Shown piece by piece: positions 1 to 55,942 of a stretch of DNA of 64,000 nucleotides (its first letter is position 1; every line of letters starts with the position of its first letter). The DNA comes from Trematomus loennbergii (lineage: Eukaryota > Chordata > Actinopteri > Perciformes > Nototheniidae). Under the pieces are notes generated by a model. That model did no database searches and had not been told where the DNA came from. It worked only from the letters and a program-made list of their open reading frames with translations. Location: contig JAAOOA010000360.1 in NCBI GenBank assembly GCA_012861695.1, positions 115,001-179,000 of the forward strand, in the 5' to 3' direction. The position numbers were made by a program, and so were the translations under genes.

Positions 1-690
1 TTTCAGAAACAAGTCCTGTTTCTCTTTTGAAGCCAGGAAAAGGCTCTGTGACCTTTTTACCTGTGCTGGACTATGGTGATGTGATCTATATGAATGCACC
101 TGCCCATTGCCTGGAAAGGTTAGATGCCGCCTATCACAGTGCTCTGAGATTTGTTACTAACTGTAAAGTACTTACTCATCACTGTACCCTGTATGCCAAG
201 GCAGGTCTGCCTTCACTTACTGTACGGAGGCTCAGTCATTGGTACATGTTCATCTACAAAGCCATGCTGGGTAAACTACCTTCTTATATCTGCTCCTTGA
301 TCTCACGGAGAGTGGCAAGTAGCTATTGCCTGAGATCCCAGGATGTGTTTTTATTACATGTGCCAAGTGCTAGGACTGTTTTAGGTACTAAAGCTTTTAT
401 GTGCGCTGCTCCTCTGGCTTGGAACACCATGCAAAAAACATTGAAACTCAGCATTTGATTCCCTTCCATCATTTTAAAGCACGGCTGGATGAAATATTAT
501 TGGATACCTGTAAATGTAAATAGGTTGATAATGTATACCCCTGTAATTATGTTGTGATGTCCTTTTGTTTTCTGTTTGTTTTTATATGTGTAACTAAATG
601 TGCCGCAGGTCTCCCTTGAAAAAGAGATCGTTGATCTCAATGGGATTTTTTAACCTGGATAAATAAAGGCTACAAACAAACAAACAAAAT
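1..690 (+). mobile_element. 3' end of a non-LTR retrotransposon (LINE), truncated by window edge
   Basis: An open frame at 27-458 encodes the region after the reverse transcriptase of fish LINEs (motifs LDYGDVIYMNA, ALRFVTNCK, LSHWYMFIYKA, APLAWNTMQ). It is followed by a short 3' UTR ending in the typical GATCTCAATGGGATTTTTTAACCTGG-type stretch, AATAAAGG and an (ACAA)n tail near 670-690. The clade is probably L2/CR1-like, assigned from recalled family features. The 5' part lies outside the window. It sits in an igf2r intron, opposite to that gene. Confidence 0.75.
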
Positions 691-799
691 ATTGCTCCAT
701 GAACACATTTTTTGTCCAGAATAAAGGTTATGGTCATTTTGAATTTAAAAACACATGTGTGACGAGCTTGATTTCTATCCGCGTGTGTGTGAAACTCAC

Positions 800-44483
<43,684 letters not shown>

Positions 44484-46549
44484 GTTTTCTGCGGGTGATT
44501 CTGTCAGTGCAGACTAACTAAGACGACGACATGATACGGCAGAGTAGTCTTTCTGCTCTGGAGCAAATTGGTGAGGAAGTGAATGCACCACATGATAGGA
44601 CGTCACATGACTCCCATGATGCTGACCGATGCTGCCTTCATGATCTGTGGGAAAATAGGAGGTTTTTTTTAATGTTATATTTGCTATCGATTTTTTTATG
44701 TTAATTAATAAATTGGTGAAATTATAATTTTTGGATGGATCTACAAAATATATGTTTGATTTTATATCTTGTTTGGCTGTATTTTATTTTGTCTTTGTAT
44801 GTCTATTCATAAAGTTGTTAAACACCCAAAGATGACTTATTTAACATTTATCTTAGAACATGAACGTCTTGTTTCTACATGGTTCCTGAACGACTTTTCA
44901 TTGAACTTCTTGTGGTAAGAAGAAACGTCCCAACAAATATAATAATAATGCAGATCATCCAGTTTCACACATATTGCTCTTTGTTCGATGGTACTGAACG
45001 CACCACTCTTTATGACATATAGCCTTTGCCCCAAAGAGCAAACGTCTTTTTATTCTAGATATGTAACCATAATATTAACCCGATAAATAACATTATAATT
45101 AATTTAGTAGAGTTTGTTAAGAGTCTTAATAAAGCTGCAGCTGTTCCTGAAAGTGACAACGTGGAGCAGAAATGCTTAAATAATAGCAAGTGCGCGCCTT
45201 CAGGTGTCATGTGGCGCCCCTGGTGGTCATATTGAACCACTACAAAACCTCTCACTCATCACTTACTAAAAGGAAACTGCTTACTCAGGGCCAGCTGTCT
45301 AAACAGTGTTACATTTTGTGGATTTCCCCCGTTATATTCACAGTTTCTAAAAAAGATAGTTTTTATTCAGACATTTGGACACGTTTTTGCTCCTAAGAGC
45401 TCTTTTTGAATGATTTAGCTGACAGTATAGTGGTGACAGGAAATGGAAGCAATAAAAACATGCAACAAACCCCGTTTCAAACTTGGGATTAGTGCGAGTG
45501 CATATCAGCATTTCAGACAAAGTGTTTATTATCATTTCTAATTTACCTATTGGAAGATGCTTACAGTGTTTTCCCTCTAGCATTGCTTTAAACAGTCCTT
45601 GATCTGTGCAAACGTGTAGTCAAAACTTTATTTAAACACATATGATGCTTCAGCAGTCTGAGTTAGCCAAATATAGTTCAAAAGTTTTTTCTAAAGACAC
45701 TCTTTGAGTGTCTTTAGACTTAGATCAGGGGTGTCAAACTCAAATACACTGGGGCCAAAATTAAAAAACCGGTACTAGTCGAGGGCCGGACTGGTTCAAT
45801 GTTTATTGCAAAACTTATTGAAATGAACTTACACATTAAACCTGGGACTAACAAAGCTTAAATTATTGCCTATAAAAACAACATTAAACATTAAATAATC
45901 AGTTGCATTCATGTCTTATGGCTCTATCTGCAGCTTTTCCAGAGTCATTTCTTATGAGTACATTTTTCCACAGGCCAACAACAGCTTCAAAAAAACTATT
46001 TCCCTCAAAGAAAAAACCAAACATGTCCTGTTGTCGTAAGAAAAAGTGCAGAAGGAAACCATGTAAACTCAGTGTGCTGCTCTGTGATGCTAGTTCAAGC
46101 CAGATACTTGGCATCTCATCTTGGGTGCAAGTTCATCAATGTTTGGGGTCAGGCTCTGAGCTGAGGAGACCCTCAGGATTGAGTGAAGGTGCAATATACC
46201 GGCGGGCCAGATCTAATAGTAATTAGAAATTATCCTGCGGGCCGAAATTAAATCCACCAAGGGCCTGATTTGGCCCCCCTTGAGTTTGACACATGTGCCT
46301 TAGGTAATGAATAACAGAAAATACCAGGTTCTTTGCAAAGAAGGTAAGAGAAAATATGTTATGTAAAAGCGATGAGTAAAAAATATTAGGGAGCAAATTG
46401 TTAACCTACACCCTAATAATTAGTCCCCATTGCGCAATATATGTCAAGAAAAAGCCTAAAAATAACACCAATGCATTATGAATAGATATCATACTGTGTT
46501 AGCCCCTTTAAAACCACTGCAGCGCCCCCTACAGGTCAGGCTGAATGCT
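44484..46549. promoter_or_regulatory. Shared upstream region of igf2r and astacin copy 1
   Basis: Separates the divergent starts of igf2r (44,483, minus) and the first astacin gene (46,623, plus). No CpG-rich core or TATA box is obvious on the igf2r side. It includes hAT copy D and AT-rich filler. Role inferred from position only. Confidence 0.4.
45726..46297 (+). mobile_element. hAT-like element copy D at the duplication edge
   Basis: Ends CAGGGGTGTCAAACTC and GAGTTTGACACATGTG; flanks ACTTAGAT / CCTTAGGT share 6 of 8 bases. Its last 15-20 bp also begin units 2 and 3. Confidence 0.87.
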
Positions 46550-46557
46550 TATATATA
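46550..46557 (+). promoter_or_regulatory. TATA box, astacin copy 1
   Basis: TATATATA 66 bp upstream of the start codon, conserved in all three copies (55,869 and 63,496). Confidence 0.7.
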
Positions 46558-46622
46558 GAGCCTGTAATCAGTGAAGTGATCACAGCTGCTGAGGAGACAG
46601 TCAGGGAGCTAGTTTGTTGAAA

Positions 46623-49600
46623 ATGTGTTGCACTATGTGGTTTCTGGTCTTCATCTGCATGCTTTCAGGTAAGAACTGAAGCATTAAAAAGTACAAATTG
46701 TGCCTAATAATAATGATTATTCACTCTTTCTTTTTTCATGTAGTCGTTGGTGGTGTCCCTATAAATGCAACACAGGAGGATACCAGTCATGCAACAGGTT
46801 GGTGTTCAATAGATTGATTGTTGTTTTTTAAAAGCATTTGATAAACAAATTATTAACGAGGAATTCCTTGTTTTTGTAGACAATGTTACTACGATGTCAG
46901 ATGTGCAAAAACAAGGTAAACTGTAATTTTATACAAACTGAACATTCTGTTTTTATATTTGTTTTAAACTATATTTCACTCAATATTTAATTTACAGGTA
47001 GTGTCATTCCCTTAAATGGCACCCAGAATGTGACTCATCATGCAACAGGTACGTTTATCAGATATTGAATTTAATGTCGTGTTTTAAAATGATTTGATTT
47101 AACCCTCAGATTTCTTTAGGTGTGTTGGTTTCAATGCTCGAGCCACAGCGATCCATTCAGAAACTCTAGAAGGTAAACTTTGAATACATGTATAAAACAA
47201 ATATAGTATTTCATAGATGCAATGAAAGTGACTCGTTTTATCACGTCGTAGAGCTTGAAGATGACTACGCGATTGTCAATGAGGGAGACATTTTGATCCC
47301 GGTAAGAAGGACAACTTTTATTTCCCACATTTCTTTAGGATGCAATGACATTCCTGGTCAACTGTTTTTATTATTGCAGAACTCCTCAGAACCAAGGGGC
47401 GAGCCGGCACACTAAGGGAAAGCATTGGAGGGGAAATTAATAAAACTAAACAAATGCATTAAACTACAAATATTTAAACTAACACCAATTCTACCTTTGC
47501 CACCACTACTCCCCTCCCCCGACTACTTCTTAGAATTATTACAAATAATAATAATAATGCTTTTTTTATTCAGGAAGACGTTAAAGTTGGGGTAGGTAAT
47601 TCACTTCAGAACCACTTTTGTTATATTCCATGGAATGCTCTTAACATCCCGATAGCAATGAATAAATTAAATGCTTTGATAATAAATACATAAAAAATGT
47701 CATCTGTGGAAGCCGTGGCGCTGTAAAAAGCACGACCAATCATCTGAGCCGGCCTGGGTCAAATAACTGGATGGCCTACCTGCCTGTCAGCCTTCCATCG
47801 GGGCACAAACTTATCTCGTGCCCTCATTGGTCATGTTTGTGTGTTGGAGGAGGGGCTCTGTAAAGAAGTCTGAAGGAAGGGGCAGATTTTTTTTCAGCTG
47901 CGTAGTTTCAAATTCTAGCGCACTCGAGCTGGTTTCTACAAATTAAATTACATACCCCACCTTTAAGTTGTAAAATTAAGTCTGCAAAATTCTGCAATTG
48001 TTGATGGAAATTGGGCTCAAAACTGGTAAATTTAAGACGATGAACAACCAGATTTATAAATCCATGAAAGTGTTGAAAGTGTGGTGATAAAACCGAACCG
48101 TTGTGTCTGTTTATATTTTCAGGAGGACAGGAATGCCGTGCAGAACCTGTGGTTGGAGGCCACCGTGCCGTACACCATCAGTCAGGAACTCAGTGGGTGG
48201 ATGCTTTATTAACCCGCTCTAATGTTTGATCATTAGCAACAAGTGATTAGCAACCGTTATGTTTTCATTCCAACAGCTGATCGAGCGTTTGAAATCAAGG
48301 CTGCCTTCAAGATGATCTCAGACGTCACCTGCATTCGCTTCACGCCTCACACCACAGAGCTGAACTACATCAAGTTCCGCAGTGGCAAAGGGTGAGAGAT
48401 GTTACTATTCAACCCAAAACTATTATTAGTTCTCTCTTGTCTAGAGGTATTTCACATCTATTCTAAGTTATATTTTGATTTGTGTCTACACTCAAAACTA
48501 TCTAGTAATATGAACTTGTCAAAACCTTACATTTTTTTTTTTTCTTTTCACATAAGGCAGCAAATGAATTAGATGTTAAAATACAAGTGTTGCTCTGGTA
48601 TAAATAGCCTCGACTGAAGGTTATATATTTTTCAGGAGTGTGCAAATGAATCTCAATTTACTGCATGATTTTGGGTTTTAGTAGTTGCAATTTGTTTTGG
48701 AAATGGGACAGGGTATTACTTTGAATAGAGAGACGAAGTCCCGCCCATCTACTTCCGACCCATGGGACCTTATTTCGGAAAAATTATGTATTGAAGTCAA
48801 TGGAGAGAGAAAGATTATCTTTCGATCCCGTTTGAATTGTGCCAAGAATTACACATATGATGTTTGTCAATCTTAAAAAATAATTTCCATGTCAAAAAAG
48901 TCACAGTTTTTCGTAAAACTGTTGAAATATAAGACTATGAAAAATATGCAACTAGAAAGACTACAAATCCCAGAGTCCCGGTCCCGCATGCTGGCTCTTA
49001 GGAACCGACTAACTCCCCTTGTGTGTATGTACAGCTCTCAACATGCCCAGACTTGGAGTGATTTTCACCTCTTTTAATACTTTCCGCCTCATTCTGAAAG
49101 AAAGAAGTGAAATGTGCCAACGTGACGGCCGTCTTGGTGTGTGGTGCGAGACGGGAGTGGAGTTCATTGAGCGGTTTCACACCAAAAAATGTGTTACTTC
49201 ACAGTTTTACGAACACATTTTTATTTTTTTAAATTGACAAACATCATATGTGTAATTCGTGGCACAATTCAAACGGGATCGAAAGATAATCTTTCTCTCT
49301 CCATTGACTTCAATACATACTTTTTCCGAAATAAGGTCCCATGGAGGTCCCCCGGAAAGGGAGGGACTTCGCCTCTCTATACTGCAGCAACATGTGTGCA
49401 AATTGGTGGATACATTTATAAAAATAAAAAATAAAAAGTTTCTTTCTGCATGGCTTTATATTACCAGAAGTAGGAGAGTAAATGCCTTTTCTTGTCTCTG
49501 CAGCTGTGCGTCCTACGTTGGATGTGTAGGAGGAGCCCAGTCGGTGTACTACGCCTCCTCGTGCTCTGTGGGTAATGTTTGCCATGAGATCATCCATGCT

Positions 49601-50312
49601 CTGGGTCTGCACCACGAACACAACCGCTGGGACCGCGACCACTACATCTCTGTGAAGTGGAGGAACATCATGCCAGGTAAACACCTTGCTGGGAGACATT
49701 ATCCTGTATTAAGAAAACACAATGAATAGTTTTTCCATTTCGCATATTTGAAACTCCATATGTATTTTTGGGGCAATTTGATGTAGAAGTACATTGTAAT
49801 GTTTTATTTTAGATTATACAAATCCTTAAAGGCACAGAAATAAAACATAAAATGGTGCTGTAGCTTAGGATGATTAGAACAAACCAACTCCATGTTCTGC
49901 AAAAATCAAGGTGTAATGAATAATTCCTGTTTTTTTTTTTTAAAAGCAAAACTAAACAACTTCGAGGTGAAACGTGGAGACACTCAGAATCTGCCGTATG
50001 ACCTCAACTCCATCATGCACTACGGAGAGTAAGTCTGAACCCATCCTTGTGTATTTCTTCCCCTGCATAACATTTAAAAAGAAAAACTAATAATACCAAT
50101 ACAGGATGAATGAATTCTAACTTGGGAAGAACTGTATGTGATAATCCTACACAACTATTTAGTAAATTACCTTTTGTTTCAGGAATTACTTCAGTCGAGA
50201 TGGCAGTCCGACGTTGTTGTCGAAGAGCGGGGTGCAGATAGGTCAAAGGTCACATCTCAGTGAGCTGGACGTACTGAGGCTGAACTCGCTCTACCACTGT
50301 GGTACCGACTAA
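46623..50312 (+). CDS. Secreted six-cysteine astacin metalloprotease, copy 1
   Basis: Zinc endopeptidase of family M12A, secreted as a zymogen. Exons: 46623-46668, 46744-46797, 46880-46915, 46998-47048, 47120-47172, 47252-47301, 48123-48192, 48277-48391, 49504-49676, 49947-50028, 50183-50312. Signal peptide MCCTMWFLVFICMLS; a short propeptide with NVT/NAT glycosylation motifs and EGDILIP; maturation near EDRNAV; zinc motif HEIIHALGLHHEHNRWDRD; Met-turn SIMHYG; end LNSLYHC. Extra cysteines CASYVGC and SCSVGNVC fit the fish six-cysteine astacin (C6AST, patristacin/hatching-enzyme related) group; recalled, not searched. Exon 5 is one base short (TCCATTC where copy 2 has TCCAATTC), giving a raw TAG; likely an assembly error. 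The stop TAA at 50,310 is used here; an alternative last exon is possible at about 50,422. AATAAA at 50,469. Substrate unknown. Confidence 0.9.
48728..49377. mobile_element. Foldback MITE in astacin copy 1 intron 8
   Basis: Same family as 1,289-1,955; TA flanks; 650 bp. It ends about 125 bp before exon 9. Inherited by unit 2. Confidence 0.85.
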
Positions 50313-50468
50313 CCACTACTGTCAACATATATTACAGATGCATGCATAATCAAAACTGAAGTACAGTTTTCAGTTCATGCAAAGTATTCAAACTTTACTC
50401 AGACATGTTTCTTCTTTCAGACGAGCGGAAGAGGGACGCACTGCTTAACTGGCATTAACCATGAGATT

Positions 50469-50474
50469 AATAAA
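50469..50474 (+). terminator. Polyadenylation signal, astacin copy 1
   Basis: AATAAA followed by a GTTTTTG-rich stretch; equivalent at 60,446-60,451. Confidence 0.6.
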
Positions 50475-52761
50475 GTTTTTGAAAATCCTACCACGTTTGC
50501 TGTTTTTATTAAACCTGCAAGCCCTAATGCATATTGTTTATTTATTTTTATAATGGTTAATATACCGCTCTGTGATCAGAAGTAACCATTTTAAAGTATT
50601 TCATTTCTTCATCTTTGAAAGACAGTGAAATCAAAACATCTTTCTTGTGAAAACCTTTTTTTATATTTTCTGAAAATGTCATAAATGCATCTAATTGAAA
50701 GCAAATTGGGGTCACTACTGGAAAGGCCACTTAATGTTTTTTCTTTTACCCAAGTAAGTATATCCAGAGCTAAAATACCAACATTTGTTGTACCTTAAAC
50801 AGTTTTCTAACCCTCGTTGGTATCGCCACAATACATTCAAATAAACAATGAAGTGCTAACAGTATAGGCTCTGATTGTATCTGACGACCATTGTTCTGTG
50901 GGATAATCGTCTCTGTCCTGTAGATAAACCTGTCAGACAGACGGCCTGCTGTGTGTGTGTTGTCTGTAGGAGGACCTAAAAGCACAGCCTGTGCACTGTA
51001 CACTATAGAACCGTGCTGTGGGGTAGCTTGACGTTTCATAGAGGGTGCTCAAACATTTAGGGTTTCCCATTAATGTCCCGGGCGCTGCAGTGGAATACGC
51101 ACACATAATCAGCTCACGGCATATAGGTGTAAGCAGGGGTAAAGTACTATTTAAGTGGGGGGTGGACCTAACATCTTGTAGTGGGGTCCGGGAGCATGCT
51201 CCCCCGGGAAGATTTTTTTTTAATATTGAAGTTAAATGCATCAATCTGGTGCACAGATCTATGGATACATCTCTCAACACCCACATGAAACAGAACTGTA
51301 CACAGATTTACTATTTCTTCATGGATATTTTACAAATCACTCTCTTAAACTGTATTCTTGTTTTACTGTCATATAGTATTTCATACCTGTTTTTCATTTA
51401 TGCTCTTATTTATTTTTATACCTACAGTATAATGATCATATAAACGTTTGCCTCGGAAATAGTTATTTACATTAATCGTGACCAAACCGTTTGAGACCCA
51501 CTGAGATAACTTAGACTAAAGTTAACTAAACACTAAACATCTAAAGTATTTTACTTCACCTGAGCTGAGGTTATCTGAGCCTCTCATGTCTGTCTGACAG
51601 GAGAGAGTTCTCCCTCCACCTTGTTGAAAAAGCTCCTTATATTAGCTTAGTTAGCATAGCAAGCTAGCACCAGATGGTAACCACAAGGATCTCCGGCACC
51701 AGGCACGCTCTCACTCTCTCTCTCTCACGCACACAAAATGGCTCGTGCCACACACAGAGCAGAGCTTGAATGAAACGGAGACCCAGAAGTACGCTACTTG
51801 TTCTGTACTGTAGCATATTATTTTCAAATCAATCATTTTTCAAATTATGAATTTTACACAAAAGAAAAAGACACATACATTTCTTGGGGGTGCTATGGCT
51901 ATCCTGGGGGGTGCTTCAACTAATCAAGTTTCTTCTTTTATGTATTTGAGAAATGGGAAGTTCCTGCTTTTCATATTCTAGTGTACAGTTAAATGTCTCA
52001 ATATTAGTGTAGACAAGCCCGTTATATAACATATTTCTTTATCTGTGTTTATAAGACGCTAACTTTACTATTTATGTGTGTATGTATTCATCTTAATAAG
52101 TGTGAAAAGCAGATATTTTTCTATCCTTTTTAGACTTTTCTTTTGGATAATAAAAGTTGTTCTCATGTATTTGTAAGTGCGCTGACACACTGTTGCCTCT
52201 CTGTGCCGGTGGGTATCAAAGTGTCGGGTTTATTTGGGCATCTCAGATTTACCACAGCTCACAAGGTGCTGGGACCAGCCTGGGGACGAACTGTTAATCT
52301 GCATCTTCTTAAAGCGGTACGTGGCTCAACATTATTGCTTTGGCCTTTTTAGTATTCTTTTAATCTCTTTGCATCTCTGTACTTGGAGTCTATATTTGTT
52401 AGCATTTTGGCAAACTGGTGCTATGAATAGTTTGTTAAATTAGCTGCTACTGTCTGTTGGTGCACGGACAACTACTGGATTATTTAAAACAAGTTGTAGC
52501 GTCTCGGTTCCTACTTTTATAAATAGATTATTTGATGTTTATTCATGAAGAACCCCAGAGATAATGATTTAAACTGAATAATTGTAACTGTGTTTAATGT
52601 CAAAGACTGTTTTTGAGAGATTTGATCTGATATTTGACTGAGTATTATTTTGACTCAAGTTCATTTCACACACATTCCTCCAAATAAAGTCAGAATTATT
52701 TGATAATATGCTCCACGTTCCTCCTCTGTATATCTCCTGTTTATCTACCATATATCTACAG
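50475..52761. other. Spacer of unit 1 between astacin and the ttll2-like exon
   Basis: Contains the dispersed repeat at about 51,013-51,200 and CTCTCTC/ACACA runs at 51,710-51,740. No further gene is recognised; repeated in unit 2 at 60,452-62,699. Confidence 0.55.
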
Positions 52762-52996
52762 TTTACGATGCTGTATGGAGGCATCGCTGGTGTTCAGACT
52801 CCATGAGCGAGGTCCAGAGGTTGTGAGGGAGGTGCTCTTGGAGCGAGGATGGGAGGAATATGATGAGGAGGAACGGGAGGAAGAGGACTGGAACTTGTAC
52901 TGGAGAGGATCTGCGTTTCGCAACTCAGAATATCTCAACCTAATGCCATGGCAGCGCCTCAACCACCATCCCAAGACTGTCGGCATCACACGCAAG
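52762..52996 (+). pseudogene. ttll2: Orphan exon of a tubulin tyrosine ligase-like gene (TTLL2 type), unit 1
   Basis: Acceptor CTACAG and donor AAG|GTGAGG bound an intact frame: MEASLVFRLHERGPEVVREV, LLERGWEEYDEEE, EDWNLYWRGSAFRN, PWQRLNHHPKTVGITRK. These are the N-terminal blocks of TTLL enzymes, which add glutamate chains or tyrosine to tubulin; the spacing best recalls TTLL2. A start could be the ATG at 52,775. No ATP-grasp exon follows before the unit ends, so this copy cannot encode an enzyme alone unless spliced into the next units; the functional gene probably lies to the right of the window. Confidence 0.8.
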
Positions 52997-53421
52997 GTGA
53001 GGACGCTCTGAAATGTGGTGTTCAATGTGTGTGTTGAAGGAATGCAGAGAGATTTTAGTGCTATTATATGATACATAGAGACATGAATCATCAGTGTTAC
53101 TGTTCAGTGTTTGTGCTTTTTGTTACACGGTGTGTCACAACTTTCAGTATGGTTATGAGTTTGTAACAGATCTCCACCAGATGTAAATGCAATCTGTACT
53201 TTCTGAAGAAATAAATCTGCCCAGCATGTTAGGACAATGAAATATTATAGGGATCTTTGCCTTCGTAGACCATTTACATTTACGGGCCTTGAGTTTGACA
53301 CATGTGCCTTAGGTAATGAATAACAGAAAATACCAGGTTCTTTGCAAAGAAGGTAAGAGAAAATATGTTATGTAAAAGCGATGAGTCAAAAATATTAGGG
53401 AGCAAATTGTTAACCTACACC

Positions 53422-55724
53422 CAGAGCCGTATAATAGAAGAGTTACGACATCTCCGTTCACTCCAATGGACCAGTTTTTTTACAGCAATGGCGGATCGTG
53501 GAGCCGTCAATAGTTCCCCGGAAGTTAGCTTGCCGCTGACTTCCGGGGAATTTTTGCGACCAGCAACACAGTAGAGTTGCAGCATAATAGACCGTTCGTG
53601 ATGGACTTTTAAAGGTAAGAAGACGTTTAAAGATTTATATTGCAGATATTATCAGCACATCTGAGTCAAATGAACATGTGTATTAAAGGATGTTAGTGGA
53701 TTATCCCTAAATCAGTAGATTTAGGGAACGTTTACAGATAACAGATTAGGCTAGGATACCGGATAAAGTTAGCAACACACGTTAACCATGAACAGCTATT
53801 CATCCGTTCTCCAATGTTATTTCATCCAACGTTGTGGAATTAGAGAAAAAGGGCTTCTAAACGTGATTTTTTTGTGGGGTGGAGGAATATAATATTAGTT
53901 AAATATAACATTGGGGCACGTGTGATTGTAATGAGTGGAGGTGGAGAAATTACGATCAACATTTTGGAGTAGACCTACAAACTAGTATAATAAAGTTAAC
54001 GTTACACAATAATAAGGAAGAGAGCTATTTGTGTGATACATCGCTATTGATATGAATTTAGAGTGCATATTTGAGACTTCCAAACAGTAAACAAAAACGT
54101 AATTATGGGTGAGTGTTTTTAGTGTATTCTGTTGATTATTACCTGTCTGTATTATGTTGCAGCTCAGCTGATTTTGAAATGATGGCAAAGTGAGAGTGAA
54201 AACACAAGGTACATTTTACTACTGTTGTATATAAGTAAGCATACTAAACATGTATTCTATCACTGTATATATAAGTAATCTTGTTAGTGTATATTAGTAA
54301 CCTACTGTATGGCAGGTGGAGGGGCAGTGATGTTACAGGTGGAGGACTTACTGGACATGTATACACTCATTACATACTGTACGTAAAATACGACCAAGAA
54401 TGTGAGACAACTTTATACAAATTCATATCACATCCATTACTGATGCCATTTGTCATACTTTGTTAAACTCACAAATAATAAAGTTCCATAACTTCAGTTG
54501 GAAACAAAGACCACACCTAATCTCCCCAAGGCAATTTCCCATCCAATAGGTGTGCTATATAGGTGTGTATAACCCTTTCTCCTGTCTGTTTCTCCCTCTT
54601 TCAGCACAAGAACCAGAGGGGGATTCAATAGAGCCTGAATACCTGCACTGAGACCCTCACCCTGCACCCTGAGTCTCAACTCTCAGAGTTTTTCAAGCCT
54701 TTCCCTGTTATTTGTATTAAACCAAACATTAAGCTTCCCAATGGTGTGGTCTTCGTTTTGTGGAAAAAGTGCAAATGCAGTGTTTGAATATGATTACCTC
54801 ACATATTTTGTTGCGGCTGTCTGTTTTGATTGTTAAATTGCTCCTGCTGACTTGAGCTAGCCATGTTTCCCTCCTCTCTGTGTCAGTGGGGAAGCCGTAC
54901 ATTCTGATTCTTACTCCTTTCTCTGAGCGATTGGAGCATCCCCAGGCAGCACAGCAAACCATGGTGGAGACGATATGCCAGGACAACACGGAGGAAAAGG
55001 CACAGACAAACTGCATGACATGCTATTCAATGTTTATTGAATTCCATGTATTTACAATGGATGTTCCTAAAACAACACTTTTAACGTCATAATCGTGTTG
55101 CTGCTAGTCCATTGATAGTCACCTGTTGGTCTCCTGTCCTTTCTGAAAGTCATAAAGATGACATTAGTCATTTAGATTACTTATGTCCTCAAGTACCATG
55201 GGATTACTGAAACCACCATGAATTAAAAAAATTGTAGAAATTAATCTAATTAAATTTTGAAGCATTCCTTGCCATCCCCTCCCTCTAAATATATCAATAA
55301 ACATTAGGAAGTGATGCTCCTGACTACCATACCTGTTTAAGAAGATAATATTTGTTTTAAATAATTCAAAGCAATACACAACAGCAACAGGCTCTTTAAC
55401 CAAGGCAACAGCCTAACATGTATGTTAACAAGTAAACTAGCTGTTCACACTATTCCTAATATTATCCATAAATATTAGCAGATTCTATTTATTTTTTAAA
55501 ACATATTGATGTAAATACATACACATATCGGTATGTTGTATAAATATTGCAAATCAAGACCTTTATTCACTACTTATTACCAAAAATCGTAGTTCTATCT
55601 CCGGTAATCATGCATTCATATGTCCCGCCACGAACTTCCGGGGAACTATTGACTCTCCCTGAACCACGTGACGATCAAGCATTTTGGACTTCCGCTGTCA
55701 GAACTCTCTCTCTATATGGCGCTG
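53422..55724 (-). mobile_element. P-element-like transposon with THAP exon, 8-bp target duplication
   Basis: 2,303 bp; termini CAGAGCCGTATA and TATATGGCGCTG are imperfect inverted repeats, with the subterminal GTCAATAGTTCCCCGGAAGT repeated inverted. CCTACACC flanks both sides (53,414-53,421 and 55,725-55,732). An 8-bp duplication and a THAP exon are hallmarks of vertebrate P elements. There is no room or frame for a full transposase, so it is non-autonomous. Confidence 0.92.
54798..54962 (-). CDS. THAP zinc-finger exon of the P element (remnant)
   Basis: 55 codons from ATG: MVCCAAWGCSNRSEKGVRIR, YGFPTDTERRETWLAQV, SRNKICE before donor GTAATC. C-x(4)-C of the C2CH finger and the FPxDxxRRxxW core are intact; the second C is in KIC and the partner CxxH would be in a missing exon. 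Binds transposon ends in active relatives; here probably inactive. Confidence 0.82.
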
Positions 55725-55868
55725 CCTACACCCTAATAATTAGTCCCCATTGCGCAATATATGTCAAGAAAAAGCCTAAAAAATAACACCAATGCATTAT
55801 GAATAGATATCATACTGTTAGCCCCTTTAAAACCACTGCAGCGCCCCCTACAGGTCAGGCTGAATGCT

Positions 55869-55876
55869 TATATATA
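55869..55876 (+). promoter_or_regulatory. TATA box, astacin copy 2
   Basis: Same TATATATA context as in copy 1; the P element lies about 145 bp upstream. Confidence 0.68.
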
Positions 55877-55942
55877 GAGCCTGTAATCAGTGAAGTGATC
55901 ACAGCTGCTGAGGAGACAGTCAGGGAGCTAGTGTGTTGCACT

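Larger units (their letters stand above)
46278..53283 (+). repeat. Tandem duplication unit 1
   Basis: About 7.0-kb block: hAT tail, astacin copy 1, dispersed repeat, ttll2-like exon, ending CATTTACATTTACGGGCC. Recurs at 53,284 and 63,223 with about 98-99% identity by eye outside indels. Confidence 0.93.

Noticed and set aside
47381..47460. Additional astacin exon after TTATTGCAG (NSSEPRGEPAH)
   Set aside because: It would end in TAA at once; joining exon 6 (DILIP) to 48,123 (EDRNAV) gives correct phase and a normal propeptide/mature junction.
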